Source: an uncultured Synechococcus sp. (GTDB lineage: Bacteria > Cyanobacteriota > Cyanobacteriia > Phormidesmidales > Phormidesmidaceae). From it: 43,187 bases of DNA. The notes below the pieces were generated by a model. It was not told the DNA's origin. It saw only the letters and a list, made by a program, of their open reading frames with translations, and did no database searches. Below are positions 16,407 through 24,113 of the stretch, piece by piece. The position numbers and the translations under genes are program-made. Each line of letters opens with the position of its first letter. Within the stretch, counting starts at the first letter, position 1. Location of the stretch: positions 1 through 43,187 of the forward strand of contig CALDSK010000129.1 in the NCBI GenBank assembly GCA_937911865.1, written 5' to 3'.

Positions 16407-16811
16407 GTTATGTTTCTCCGAAGTGATTATTCTTAATCGCATAAGAAGGTGAGAAACTTTCTGTAAAAAAGCGTACCTTCTCCTTGCGTATGCACAACGT
16501 ATCCGATTGCACATATCATTTTCCTCTCCCCAAAGAGATGAGTCAGTTGCGATTCAGCATTCGGAATGTACTTCTTTAGTCAGAAACGACAACCGTGCTA
16601 GAGGAAAATACAAGACCATTTAGCCTAGTTAGTTGAATAAAGCACAAGCAGTTGACGTAAAAAGACACAACTCGATGCGTTCTTTAACTTCGACTAAGGA
16701 AACGTGATTTTGAGTCAAATTCGGAGTACGGTAATTGTGTTGGCCAACAATTGGCCAAAGCTATTTTCTAGCTATTTTCTAAAGCTATTTACTGGAAAAG
16801 GATAAATCACT
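16407..16811. other. Divergent intergenic region before psaI, 405 bp
   Basis: No gene is visible. Just before psaI lies a cluster of short repeats: TTGGCCAA twice at an 11-bp period (16740-16758), then AGCTATTTTCT twice in tandem and once more with change (16759-16793). The psaI ribosome site AAAGGA (16797-16802) follows. Confidence 0.6.
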
Positions 16812-16913
16812 ATGACGGCTTCTTTCTTGCCTACACTTTTGGTTCCTACGGTTGGACTCGTGTTCCCCGCAGTCGCTATGGCGGCTCTGTTCTTGTATAT
16901 TGAGCGTGAATAG
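16812..16913 (+). CDS. psaI: Photosystem I reaction centre subunit VIII
   Basis: This 33-residue single-helix protein was read directly: [18 protein letters not shown], then [15 protein letters not shown]. The pattern ASFLP-x-LLVP-x-G-x-x-FP-x-x-x-M-x-x-LFLYIE matches PsaI, which sits by PsaL at the trimerisation face of photosystem I. A ribosome site (AAAGGA) lies 9 bp upstream of the ATG. In many cyanobacteria psaI accompanies psaL; here its neighbours are the GlsB-like gene and psbJ, and no psaL is in the window. A strong bidirectional terminator follows. A 15-bp tandem repeat begins at the last codons and runs through the TAG stop. Confidence 0.9.
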   Translation: MTASFLPTLLVPTVGLVFPAVAMAALFLYIERE

Positions 16914-16945
16914 AGCAAGCGTAAATAGGGTGAGCGTGAATAGCT
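16901..16945. repeat. Three 15-bp tandem units across the psaI stop codon
   Basis: TGAGCGTGAATAGAG, CAAGCGTAAATAGGG and TGAGCGTGAATAGCT follow one another without gaps. The first contains the psaI TAG stop (16911-16913), so the later copies look like duplicates of the gene end. Confidence 0.9.
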
Positions 16946-16990
16946 TGGCACAAAAAAATAAAGCAGTGGCAGCCCTACAAACGTGAATAG

Positions 16991-17020
16991 TTTCGCTAGC
17001 GCCAATTTCGCTAGCGCCAA
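16991..17020. repeat. 15-bp perfect tandem duplication
   Basis: TTTCGCTAGCGCCAA occurs twice back to back (16991-17005, 17006-17020) in the psaI-psbJ spacer. Confidence 0.93.
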
Positions 17021-17090
17021 TATGGATTGCCAGTGGTTGCACTTTCACTGAATGGATCGCATACTGCTAAGCTCACTCTAGTCCCAAGAA

Positions 17091-17128
17091 AAAAACAGCG
17101 ACCTAGCTCACGCTAGGTCGCTGTTTTT
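17091..17128. terminator. Bidirectional terminator between psaI and psbJ
   Basis: A 17-bp perfect stem (AAAAACAGCGACCTAGC at 17091-17107 with GCTAGGTCGCTGTTTTT at 17112-17128) and 4-nt loop, with A on one side and T on the other, serve both converging transcripts. Confidence 0.92.
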
Positions 17129-17152
17129 GTGCTCTGTAGCGGTAGCTGCTGA

Positions 17153-17272
17153 CTAGATAGCGGAGCCAGTACCCACATAAGAACCATAGAAAAAGATGCC
17201 AACGACACCTAGAACGCCAATGCCAGCGACAGTCGCGACAATCCACAGGGGAATTTTACCGTTTTGAAACAT
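17153..17272 (-). CDS. psbJ: Photosystem II reaction centre protein J
   Basis: This 39-residue one-helix protein was read from the minus strand: [39 protein letters not shown]. The [14 protein letters not shown] and [11 protein letters not shown] motifs are those of PsbJ, which lies next to cytochrome b559 and affects plastoquinone exchange and electron flow at the acceptor side. It is last in psbE-psbF-psbL-psbJ and has a good ribosome site (AGGAG) before its ATG. Its 268-bp distance from psbL is odd for this operon, whose other spacers here are about 70-90 bp. Confidence 0.97.
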   Translation of the reverse strand: MFQNGKIPLWIVATVAGIGVLGVVGIFFYGSYVGTGSAI

Positions 17273-17315
17273 GGAACTTTCTCCTACTCACAAGTATGTT
17301 TGCAAAGGATCGGCT

Positions 17316-17345
17316 CTAAGCCTGATATGTGAAAGCTAGGCTTAG
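17316..17345 (-). other. Hairpin in the psbL-psbJ spacer (proximal to psbJ)
   Basis: CTAAGCCT (17316-17323) and AGGCTTAG (17338-17345) form an 8-bp stem with a 14-nt loop, 44 bp before the psbJ start. No T run follows, so RNA processing or stabilisation is more likely than termination. Confidence 0.45.
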
Positions 17346-17480
17346 GGTGACCACAAGGGTTAAATCGAAATTAAAGATTGTTCTAAATCTATTAGACTTC
17401 TGTCTCTAGCAGATTTTTCGTTAGATTTTTTCTTTAACAGCTTTCGCCGTTCGTATTCGCCGCTGCTAGTTGCTGTTTCC

Positions 17481-17505
17481 GTTGCTGCTAAGAAGAAGCA
17501 GCAAC
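17481..17505 (-). other. Hairpin in the psbL-psbJ spacer (proximal to psbL)
   Basis: GTTGCTGCT (17481-17489) and AGCAGCAAC (17497-17505) form a perfect 9-bp stem with a 7-nt loop, 36 bp after the psbL stop on the minus strand. No T run follows. Confidence 0.5.
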
Positions 17506-17540
17506 AATGGACATCGCTGACAAAAGGCGCTAAGAAGACG

Positions 17541-17663
17541 CTAGTTAAAGAAGTAGCTAGAGAACAATAGGCCGGTAACAAAAACCACGAGCAAACCTAA
17601 AAACAATGACGTTCGGTTTAGCTCAACGGGCTGCTTATTCGGGTTAGTGGGTCTATCTGCCAT
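17541..17663 (-). CDS. psbL: Photosystem II reaction centre protein L
   Basis: This 40-residue one-helix protein was read from the minus strand: [40 protein letters not shown]. The [27 protein letters not shown] pattern is that of PsbL, which sits at the PSII dimer interface and is needed for dimer stability and normal electron flow. It is third in the psbEFLJ cluster, 70 bp after psbF. Confidence 0.98.
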   Translation of the reverse strand: MADRPTNPNKQPVELNRTSLFLGLLVVFVTGLLFSSYFFN

Positions 17664-17733
17664 GGGGTCTCCTATTTTCTGTTTGCTGGCATTGACTGAC
17701 AGGTGCTGGCTAGATGGCCTAACGTGCTAGCGA

Positions 17734-17868
17734 CTAGCGTTGGATGAACTGCATTGCAGCGATCGCGCCGAGGAAGAAAACGGAAGGAACCGCTAGTGCG
17801 TGAACAGAGAGCCAGCGCACGGTGAAAATAGGATAAGTAATGGGTTCGTTGGGGTTACCACTTGTCAT
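17734..17868 (-). CDS. psbF: Cytochrome b559 subunit beta
   Basis: This 44-residue protein was read from the minus strand: [44 protein letters not shown]. The His in [11 protein letters not shown] is the axial haem ligand, and the C-terminal [13 protein letters not shown] is diagnostic. With PsbE it forms haem-bearing cytochrome b559 of the PSII core, needed for assembly and photoprotection. An AGGAG ribosome site precedes its ATG; psbE is 90 bp upstream. Confidence 0.98.
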   Translation of the reverse strand: MTSGNPNEPITYPIFTVRWLSVHALAVPSVFFLGAIAAMQFIQR

Positions 17869-17958
17869 TAGGAGGTCTCCAGAAAATAGTTGTTTTAGTG
17901 GGAATGCCGCACCGATAGACGATGTGCCATAGGCGGTGTGCTGATAGAGCGTCGTGCA

Positions 17959-18201
17959 CTACTCGTTAATTTTCAGCGTACGATCGGGGTTGTAGCGACT
18001 ATCTACGATCGGTAGCTCTACCTGGTTGCGACCGAAGTACTCATCAGGGCGAGGGGTGCCAAACGCGTCATACGCTAGGCCAGTCGAAACAAACAGCCAA
18101 CCTGCAATAAACAAAGCAGGAATTGTGATGCTGTGAATAATCCAATAACGGATGCTAGTAACAATGTCACCAAAGGGTCTTTCGCCGGTAACGCCAGCCA
18201 T
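17959..18201 (-). CDS. psbE: Cytochrome b559 subunit alpha
   Basis: The 80-residue product has the PsbE signature: [20 protein letters not shown] with the haem-ligand His in [11 protein letters not shown], one membrane helix ([20 protein letters not shown]), and the lumenal GTPRPDEYF and [15 protein letters not shown] end. It heads the psbEFLJ cluster. Upstream stand ycf48 and rubA, both PSII assembly genes, giving the common cyanobacterial order rubA-ycf48-psbE. A 240-bp spacer with a probable promoter separates it from ycf48, so psbE is likely transcribed on its own as well. Confidence 0.99.
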   Translation of the reverse strand: MAGVTGERPFGDIVTSIRYWIIHSITIPALFIAGWLFVSTGLAYDAFGTPRPDEYFGRNQVELPIVDSRYNPDRTLKINE

Positions 18202-18245
18202 ATTTCCTAAATCTCCTAACTAAAGCATTAAAGCTATGTGTACTT

Positions 18246-18275
18246 ATCATACGAAACTCTTAGGTCACCTCACAA
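18246..18275 (-). promoter_or_regulatory. Possible psbE promoter
   Basis: On the minus strand TTGTGA (18275-18270) and TATGAT (18251-18246) stand 18 bp apart, about 45 bp before the psbE start. The match to sigma-70 consensus is partial. Confidence 0.4.
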
Positions 18276-18441
18276 GGAAGTCTTAGTAATCTGGCCCTAA
18301 AAGTTTCTCTAGTCCTCAGCCGTTATCCAGATATAAGGCTTAAGACGCTGTTTTTTGAGTGTGGCTTGCCAGTCAGATCATATGAGTCTTGGCTTTGCAA
18401 AACTTTACTTTCCTTTAGGCTACACACTTACTGACTACTCA

Positions 18442-19509
18442 CTAGACCAAATTGCTGTGCGCTTCTTCGTAGCGCAGTAGATATCCGCGCTGACCGAGAA
18501 TATAGCCCCTATCTTGACCTAAGAACTTAATTCGATAGAAGTTTGTCGGAACATCTTCTACGGCCTTATCTTTCATCCAGGTTTCGCCACCATCTGTACT
18601 CATTAACAGATTGCCGCTGCCTCCGGTCACCCAAAGCTCCTCAGGCGTACGGTAGGCAACATCTAGCAGACCCCAGCTAGCAGCAAATTCAGGATTGATA
18701 GGCTCGCTCCACTCTTCGTACTCGGTTTGCTCAGTGCCAAACTGCATCTGCCCACCGCGAGCAATCAGCCAAAGCAAACCTTCTTTAGTGAATCCCATGT
18801 TCTGTAATCGCTTGGAATTCTCGCGGTTGTGGGGCTGCCAGGCTTCTTGACCAGGGAGCCATGTGGAATAAAAGTTACCGCGAGACGACACCGCGACATA
18901 GCGCCCTTCCTCATTACGGCTCATGTTTCTCACCACGCCTACTGCAGACTGGACAAGGCCTTTCCACTTCTGACCGCCATCCTTAGTTGTGTAGATTGCA
19001 CCAATGTCGGTGGCCATTTCAGCTGAGTTTTTGCCTGTTGCTGTCACCAGTAAAGGCTGACCTGGCAGCTGCGGGTCGAGCGGAATATTTGACCAGGAGG
19101 TACCGCCATCAGTGGTGTGCAGCATGATGTTGGGCTGACCAACGAGCCAACCCTCATCACCGCTGAAGTCGATAGAGGTAAAGGTGTAGTTTTGCTCACC
19201 TAGCTCTAGAATGCGAGGATCCCAGGTTTTGCCTGCGTCGGTAGATTCTAGTAGCGTCGTCCGGCTGCCGACCAGCCAACCGTGTTCTCCATCGCTGGCA
19301 AAAGCGACGTCCGAAATTGCAGCTTCGGTAGGTAGCGCAATTACTTCCCACGGATTGCTTTCAGTCTCCGCTAAGAAGACACCGCTACAGCTAGTCGCCA
19401 AGAGCGCGACCAGCGCTAAGGTAATCCCTTTTTTCCAGGCCCCCTTTGCAAGTGCGAGACCAGACCTAAGAAATTCAGATCTAAGAAGGGATGTTAAAAC
19501 CGTTTGCAT
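18442..19509 (-). CDS. ycf48: PSII assembly factor Ycf48/HCF136
   Basis: This is a seven-bladed propeller protein that binds precursor D1 during early PSII assembly and repair. After a signal peptide with a lipobox-like end (LALVALLATSC) the mature part consists of repeated blades with W-W-L/T-DGG-W motifs (WLVGSRTTLLESTDAGKTW, MLHTTDGGTSW, IYTTKDGGQKW, LLMSTDGGETW). The lipobox suggests anchorage to the lumenal side of the thylakoid or periplasmic face. I chose the ATG at 19509 because a GGAG lies 5 nt upstream; the frame extends to a TTG at 19545 without support. It follows rubA by 126 bp and precedes psbE. Confidence 0.97.
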   Translation of the reverse strand: MQTVLTSLLRSEFLRSGLALAKGAWKKGITLALVALLATSCSGVFLAETESNPWEVIALPTEAAISDVAFASDGEHGWLVGSRTTLLESTDAGKTWDPRILELGEQNYTFTSIDFSGDEGWLVGQPNIMLHTTDGGTSWSNIPLDPQLPGQPLLVTATGKNSAEMATDIGAIYTTKDGGQKWKGLVQSAVGVVRNMSRNEEGRYVAVSSRGNFYSTWLPGQEAWQPHNRENSKRLQNMGFTKEGLLWLIARGGQMQFGTEQTEYEEWSEPINPEFAASWGLLDVAYRTPEELWVTGGSGNLLMSTDGGETWMKDKAVEDVPTNFYRIKFLGQDRGYILGQRGYLLRYEEAHSNLV

Positions 19510-19635
19510 GACAACTCCAGCAAAAATCAAATCCGTAAAGAACAAGTAAGACGAAAAACAGTGAAACGAGAGGGGTCTCAGGAACTACAGGCATAGGCAG
19601 CACAGCGAAACCCATGCACAGGACTCACAGCGTGC

Positions 19636-20100
19636 CTATCGTAAGCCGTAGAGACTCAGGAAAAACAACACCGCTACGCCCAATGCCCCAAATATCAGGA
19701 CGTTCTTCTGACCTGGCGTGAGCGTATTAACCCCGAAGCCGTAGTTGAGGTTTTCCTTAAATCCAGAAGCCTGACCCGCAGGGCCGACATTGCTAAACTG
19801 CGTTTGGCTGGCACCACATACGCTGCACCGCCAGTCCACAGGTAAATCTTTGAACTCAACGCCCGGCGGAATCTCTCCTCTACTGTCTCCTTTGGCAGGT
19901 TCGTAGGTGTTCCCGCAAGAGCGACACTCAAACCGATCCATTTCGGCCGGGGTCAGCGGTCGGGCCGCTTCGCTCTCATCCTGAGAAGCCGCATGATCGG
20001 CAGCGGCATTCGTTTCGCCTTCAGGCCTCACCAGGGGAATCGTCTCCTCTACCGGTGGCGATTGCTCTGGGTCAAGATTAGAAGTTGGCTCAGTCGTCAT
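19636..20100 (-). CDS. rubA: Membrane-anchored rubredoxin RubA
   Basis: This 154-residue protein has an acidic, likely disordered N-terminus (residues 1-50), then a rubredoxin domain (residues 52-102) with two Cys-x2-Cys knuckles, FECRSCGNTYEP and WRCSVCGAS, that bind one iron, and a C-terminal membrane helix (NVLIFGALGVAVLFFLSLYGL). RubA is required for assembly of photosystem II reaction centres (and affects PSI in some species). It is encoded just ahead of ycf48 and psbEFLJ, matching its role. The divergent ndhC begins 185 bp away, so the two transcripts share a promoter region. Confidence 0.95.
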   Translation of the reverse strand: MTTEPTSNLDPEQSPPVEETIPLVRPEGETNAAADHAASQDESEAARPLTPAEMDRFECRSCGNTYEPAKGDSRGEIPPGVEFKDLPVDWRCSVCGASQTQFSNVGPAGQASGFKENLNYGFGVNTLTPGQKNVLIFGALGVAVLFFLSLYGLR

Positions 20101-20284
20101 TGGTTAGACCCGTTACTCCGACACTATGAGAATATTTGTTAACTATTATTGCATATGGTGGGTTTTCCTATGGTTATTATGTTCGCAATGATCTGAGCGG
20201 TCATGTTTTCTGTTTGGCGCAGGCCTAAACCCCTCGTAGGCCGCTACAATAGGAGAGATTTATGAACAGTTCAAGGCATACCCT

Positions 20285-20647
20285 GTGTTTGTTTTAAGTG
20301 GATACGAATACTTTTTAGGCTTCCTGATTATCAGCTCTCTGGTGCCTGTTGTTGCTTTGGGCGCATCGAAGCTATTGCGGCCAGCGAGCGCGGGCCCGGC
20401 TAGTCGAACAACTTACGAATCAGGCTGTGAGCCTATCGGGGGTGCGTGGATTCAGTTCAACATTCGCTACTACATGTTTGCGCTGGTATTTGTGATCTTT
20501 GATGTGGAAACAGTGTTTCTGTATCCTTGGGCAGTCGCTTTTCACACGCTGGGTCTACTAGCTTTTGTAGAAGCACTTATTTTTATTGCTATTTTGGTGA
20601 TCGGTTTAGTCTACGCGTGGCGTAAAGGAGCTTTGGAGTGGTCATAG
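20285..20647 (+). CDS. ndhC: NAD(P)H-quinone oxidoreductase subunit 3
   Basis: This membrane subunit of NDH-1 (120 residues) has three helices. The conserved loop between helices 1 and 2 ([32 protein letters not shown]) carries the Cys and charged residues of the quinone-coupling loop. The start is GTG at 20285, as is usual for the [11 protein letters not shown]-terminus. It begins an ndhC-ndhK-ndhJ operon, and its stop (TAG) overlaps the proposed ndhK start by 10 bp. It functions in cyclic electron flow, respiration and CO2 uptake from the thylakoid membrane. Confidence 0.97.
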   Translation: MFVLSGYEYFLGFLIISSLVPVVALGASKLLRPASAGPASRTTYESGCEPIGGAWIQFNIRYYMFALVFVIFDVETVFLYPWAVAFHTLGLLAFVEALIFIAILVIGLVYAWRKGALEWS

Positions 20648-21438
20648 GAACAGGCAGACGTCCTGGCGACGACATCAGCGGCGCAGGTAACCCGCTGGTG
20701 AATCCCGGCGAGCGGATTATGAATCCCGCTGCTAGAACGGGTGTCACGCAGGATTTGTCAGAGAACATCATTTTGACGACGGTCGATGACCTTTACAACT
20801 GGACCCGGCTTTCGAGCTTGTTCCCTCTTTTGTACGGTACCGCCTGCTGCTTTATTGAGTTTGCAGCGCTACTCGGTTCTCGCTTCGACTTCGACCGGTT
20901 TGGTCTAGCGCCTCGGGCCAGCCCCAGACAGGCCGATTTGATCATCGTAGCGGGCACTGTAACGATGAAAATGGCCCCTGCTTTGGTGCGCCTGTACGAA
21001 CAGATGCCAAAACCTGCCTATGTCATGGCGATGGGAGCCTGTACGATTACGGGCGGTATGTTTAGCGCAGATTCTCCGACGGCGTTGCGCGGTGTGGACA
21101 AAATTATCCCGGTGGACGTTTATATTCCAGGCTGCCCACCTCGGCCAGAAGCAATTTTTGATGCGGTGATTAAGCTGCGTAAGAAGATTGCAAACGAGTC
21201 GATGCAGGAGCGAGGAGAGTTTGTCTCGACGCATCGGTTTTACACGCGATCGCACGAAATGAAGACTGTTGCACCTATCTTGACTGGCGAATATCTGGCG
21301 TCTGGTACGCGCGATATGCCACCCAAAGAGCTAATGCAGGCGATGGGTATGCCCGTCGAAAAGACTTCCGACGCTAAGTTGGAGAGCGCAAAGGCAGAGG
21401 TCAAAGACTCAGCAGCACCGAAAGAAGAACAGGCTTAG
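20638..21438 (+). CDS. ndhK: NAD(P)H-quinone oxidoreductase subunit K
   Basis: This peripheral-arm subunit carries the N2-type [4Fe-4S] cluster: [11 protein letters not shown] gives two adjacent cysteines, [11 protein letters not shown] the third, and PGCPPRPEA the fourth. It couples to quinone near NdhH and NdhI. Two starts are possible: GTG at 20638, overlapping ndhC, or GTG at 20699 just before [14 protein letters not shown]. Homologues have a short variable head, so either is plausible; I report the longer. It is followed by a 15-bp tandem repeat that begins at the TAG stop, and then ndhJ. Confidence 0.96.
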   Translation: MVIGTGRRPGDDISGAGNPLVNPGERIMNPAARTGVTQDLSENIILTTVDDLYNWTRLSSLFPLLYGTACCFIEFAALLGSRFDFDRFGLAPRASPRQADLIIVAGTVTMKMAPALVRLYEQMPKPAYVMAMGACTITGGMFSADSPTALRGVDKIIPVDVYIPGCPPRPEAIFDAVIKLRKKIANESMQERGEFVSTHRFYTRSHEMKTVAPILTGEYLASGTRDMPPKELMQAMGMPVEKTSDAKLESAKAEVKDSAAPKEEQA

Positions 21439-21477
21439 ATTCAACAAGCATAGATTCAACAGGCATAGATTCCAACG
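21436..21477. repeat. 15-bp tandem repeat across the ndhK stop codon
   Basis: TAGATTCAACAAGCA, TAGATTCAACAGGCA and a partial TAGATTCCAACG stand in tandem; the first TAG is the ndhK stop. The 50-bp ndhK-ndhJ spacer is thus mostly repeat. Confidence 0.93.
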
Positions 21478-21488
21478 TAGTTATAAAC

Positions 21489-22013
21489 ATGGCCGATAAA
21501 GAAAAGGAAAACGCAGCAGAAGAGTCAGCGATTGTTGAACCGGGAGAGGTTTCTACCTGGCTAACAGAGCAGGGATTTGGTCACGAAGTGATGGAGCGAG
21601 ACCATCTGGGGATTGAAATCTTAAGAGTAGAGCCTCAGTTTCTGTTGCCCTTTGCTACAGCGCTCTATGCCTATGGGTTTAACTATCTGCGCTGTCAGAG
21701 TGCATACGATGAAGGTCCTGGCAAAGAGCTGGTGAGTGTTTATGATCTGACTAAGCTGAGCGATGATGCTGATGCGCCTGCCGAAGTGCGTATTAAGGTA
21801 TTTTTGCCGCGTAACAACCCCAAAATTCCATCAGTGTATTGGATTTGGAAGGCAGCAGACTGGCAGGAACGTGAGTGCTACGACATGTTTGGCATTGTTT
21901 ATGAAGGTCATCCAAACCTGAAGCGCCTGCTGATGCCAGAAGACTGGGAGGGTTGGCCTTTGAGGAAAGACTACATCTCTCCTGATTTTTACGAGCTTCA
22001 AGACGCTTATTAG
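21489..22013 (+). CDS. ndhJ: NAD(P)H-quinone oxidoreductase subunit J
   Basis: The 174-residue product is the 30-kDa-subunit-like NdhJ: an acidic head, then [37 protein letters not shown], the strand [34 protein letters not shown] and the family end [35 protein letters not shown]. It is the last gene of ndhCKJ. A terminator follows 70 bp later. Confidence 0.98.
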   Translation: MADKEKENAAEESAIVEPGEVSTWLTEQGFGHEVMERDHLGIEILRVEPQFLLPFATALYAYGFNYLRCQSAYDEGPGKELVSVYDLTKLSDDADAPAEVRIKVFLPRNNPKIPSVYWIWKAADWQERECYDMFGIVYEGHPNLKRLLMPEDWEGWPLRKDYISPDFYELQDAY

Positions 22014-22082
22014 ATCGCCTGTTAGGTCATAGTTCGCTTAGCTGAACCACAAAAAAGCTGAACAAGCAAAAAATTAAAAAAA

Positions 22083-22118
22083 GGGTTCTACAACTATCTA
22101 TCTGTAGAACCTTTTTTT
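22083..22118. terminator. Bidirectional terminator between ndhJ and the PAP2 gene
   Basis: GGTTCTACA (22084-22092) pairs with TGTAGAACC (22103-22111) around a 10-nt loop; flanking A and T runs make it usable in both directions by the converging transcripts. Confidence 0.9.
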
Positions 22119-22130
22119 GGTTTTAGTTTT

Positions 22131-22766
22131 TTAGGCTTTAGGCGATGCCACAGTGGGAAGTCGCTTTTTGAGAAACAGAATGCAGCTACTGGTCCACAAA
22201 AAGCCGATGATGTAGCCACCGAGGAGATCGGTTGGCCAGTGAACGCCCAGATAAAGGCGGGTGAAGCCGATGGCCAATGCTAGCGCGATCGCCCCCACAT
22301 AAATCACCCCTTTGTACTTCGGTAACCGCCTTCCCAACAAATAGGCCAGAAATCCGTACAACACAACAGCCCCTAGCGCATGCCCGCTGGGGTAGCTGAA
22401 GGTCACTTCTTCAATCGGTGAGTTCCATAGGGCAGGGCGCACTTTGCCAAAGAAAAGCTTGAGTCCGGTACTAAAAACAGCACCGCCCATGCAGTTGAGT
22501 GCGAAAAGCTTGGCCTCTAGCCGATGTTTTTTGACCCAGAGCAGCGTAAAAACGACGAACACCAAAGGCACTGTAAACTTTGGATTGCCAAGCCGAGTGA
22601 TGGCGACCATCACGACGTCCATAGTCGGGCTGTGCAGCTGACGTATTGCTTGCAAGATAGTGGTATCTATTGGAAAGACCCACTCCAAAAAGACGGCTGA
22701 GGAGAGGGCAACCAGAGCAAGCGCTGCAATTCCGTAAGCCAGTACAGAAATATTTTTTCTAACCAT
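22131..22766 (-). CDS. PAP2-superfamily membrane phosphatase
   Basis: This 211-residue protein has about six hydrophobic helices. All three acid-phosphatase motifs are visible: K-x6-RP (KLFFGKVRP), PSGH (TFSYPSGHALG) and R-x5-H-x3-D (TRLYLGVHWPTD). PAP2 enzymes of this kind dephosphorylate lipid phosphates such as phosphatidate or undecaprenyl pyrophosphate. Beside glycosyltransferase genes, recycling of the lipid carrier for surface glycan is a reasonable but unproven inference. Start ATG at 22766. Confidence 0.9.
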   Translation of the reverse strand: MVRKNISVLAYGIAALALVALSSAVFLEWVFPIDTTILQAIRQLHSPTMDVVMVAITRLGNPKFTVPLVFVVFTLLWVKKHRLEAKLFALNCMGGAVFSTGLKLFFGKVRPALWNSPIEEVTFSYPSGHALGAVVLYGFLAYLLGRRLPKYKGVIYVGAIALALAIGFTRLYLGVHWPTDLLGGYIIGFLWTSSCILFLKKRLPTVASPKA

Positions 22767-22862
22767 TGATATCTTTATTTGTCTTGTAAGACACCTTAGG
22801 ACAGGGATTACAGCGACAATAAGTATCTAAAGGCCGAATCTGAGCAGTGCAAATGCAGAAGC

Positions 22863-24107
22863 CTAGACCGCTTCTTGCATAAGAACCTTTTCGTATTGGC
22901 TGCCTGCGATCGCCCACGTATAACGCTGTTCGATCAGCTCTCGTCCATTCTTTGAAAGGGTCTGACGCAAATCGGATGACTCAAACAAACGGCCAATTGC
23001 CTCAACATAGTCTGACGGCGTCTTGGCTCTTAGCGCTCTAGTTGGCGTCGCATCACCATCGACATCAAGTCCTTCTAGACCGCGATCGCTAGCAACCACC
23101 GGAATACCTGCCGCCATGGCCTCTAAGGTTTTGTTTTTAATGCCATAGCCAGTGCGCATCGGCACCACGCAAACGGTAGCCTCATGCAGATATGGCGTCA
23201 TTTCTGGGACGCGTCCGGTCACGACCACGTTGGGCAGATCAGCCAGCGCTTTGACTGCGCTAGTGGGCCTCGATCCTACGAGTGAAAGGGTTGCGTCAGG
23301 GTACTTTTGGCGAACCAGTGGAAAAACGTCTTTGGCGAAATAGGTGACCGCATCTATGTTCGGCAGATTGTCCATTGCGCCAATAAAGACAAGCTTGTGT
23401 CCACCCGGATCTTGCGATCGCGGTGCAAAGGCCGCTAAATCCACGCCGTTTGGAATGACATGAATACTGTCTTTTCCACTGATCTCGGCAATTTGCTGCT
23501 GATCTTCAGCGGTTGTGACCACTAGGTGAGAAAACTTTTGGCAGTAGCGGTGTTCGTAGCGCTTTAGCAGCGGCAGGTTGATGCGATCGCGCATAGGCTT
23601 TTCTGCCATGCCTGCGGCCAGCTGATGCGCACAGGTGCCATACACAGAGCTATGAATATTCACTACCGCTGTCGGAATATACTTTTGAATATCCTCCGGC
23701 ACGTAGGCTTCGTTGACGCAGTGCTCGCAGGTGATGACATCAAACTGACCGCTGGCAATTTTTTCATCTACCCAAGCCTGCATTTTTTCTGAGCGAGAGG
23801 TCCGTACGCTGGGTGGCTCACCGCTAATTGCAAAGGTGGCTAAACGCTTTACCTGACCGAGCTTGCCGCTGGTTTGGTCGGGGTCGGGCATACACGGAAA
23901 GACCGCCAGCTCCTCTACCCACTCTTCTAGCGCAGCCACTTCCTCATCGGAAACGAACCGATAGGTACGCAATGTTGCCAGGCTAACTTTGTGACCCTGT
24001 TCCTTGAGGTACTTGAGCAGATGAAACGTCCGCACCGAAGTGCCTCCCCGGGTGGGTGGATAGGGGAACGTCGCCGATAGCATTAAGATGTTCATCGTTT
24101 TTTTCAT
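22863..24107 (-). CDS. Glycosyltransferase family 4 (GT-B)
   Basis: This 414-residue GT-B enzyme has the donor-binding signature of GT4 in its C-terminal half (residues 230-385: HKLVFIGAMDNLPNIDAV, PVVASDRGLEGL) and an N-terminal Rossmann-like half (MLSATFPYPPTRGGTSVRTF) for the acceptor. The sequence resembles the sugar transferases linked to exopolysaccharide/PEP-CTERM systems. Likely an NDP-sugar donor and a lipid-linked oligosaccharide acceptor, but neither is certain. It lies 6 bp downstream of the GT2 gene on the same strand, so the two form an operon. Start is ATG at 24107; a second in-frame ATG is 12 bp on. Confidence 0.93.
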   Translation of the reverse strand: MKKTMNILMLSATFPYPPTRGGTSVRTFHLLKYLKEQGHKVSLATLRTYRFVSDEEVAALEEWVEELAVFPCMPDPDQTSGKLGQVKRLATFAISGEPPSVRTSRSEKMQAWVDEKIASGQFDVITCEHCVNEAYVPEDIQKYIPTAVVNIHSSVYGTCAHQLAAGMAEKPMRDRINLPLLKRYEHRYCQKFSHLVVTTAEDQQQIAEISGKDSIHVIPNGVDLAAFAPRSQDPGGHKLVFIGAMDNLPNIDAVTYFAKDVFPLVRQKYPDATLSLVGSRPTSAVKALADLPNVVVTGRVPEMTPYLHEATVCVVPMRTGYGIKNKTLEAMAAGIPVVASDRGLEGLDVDGDATPTRALRAKTPSDYVEAIGRLFESSDLRQTLSKNGRELIEQRYTWAIAGSQYEKVLMQEAV

Positions 24108-24113
24108 GCTTTT

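Noticed and set aside
15815..17020. CRISPR-like array from the many short repeats
   Set aside because: Units differ between sites, are in direct tandem without spacers, and no cas gene is present.
17360..17581. 73-codon open frame on the minus strand across the psbL-psbJ spacer
   Set aside because: It overlaps the end of psbL in another frame, has no ribosome site and its composition (Cys/Ser/Leu) resembles chance translation of hairpin DNA.
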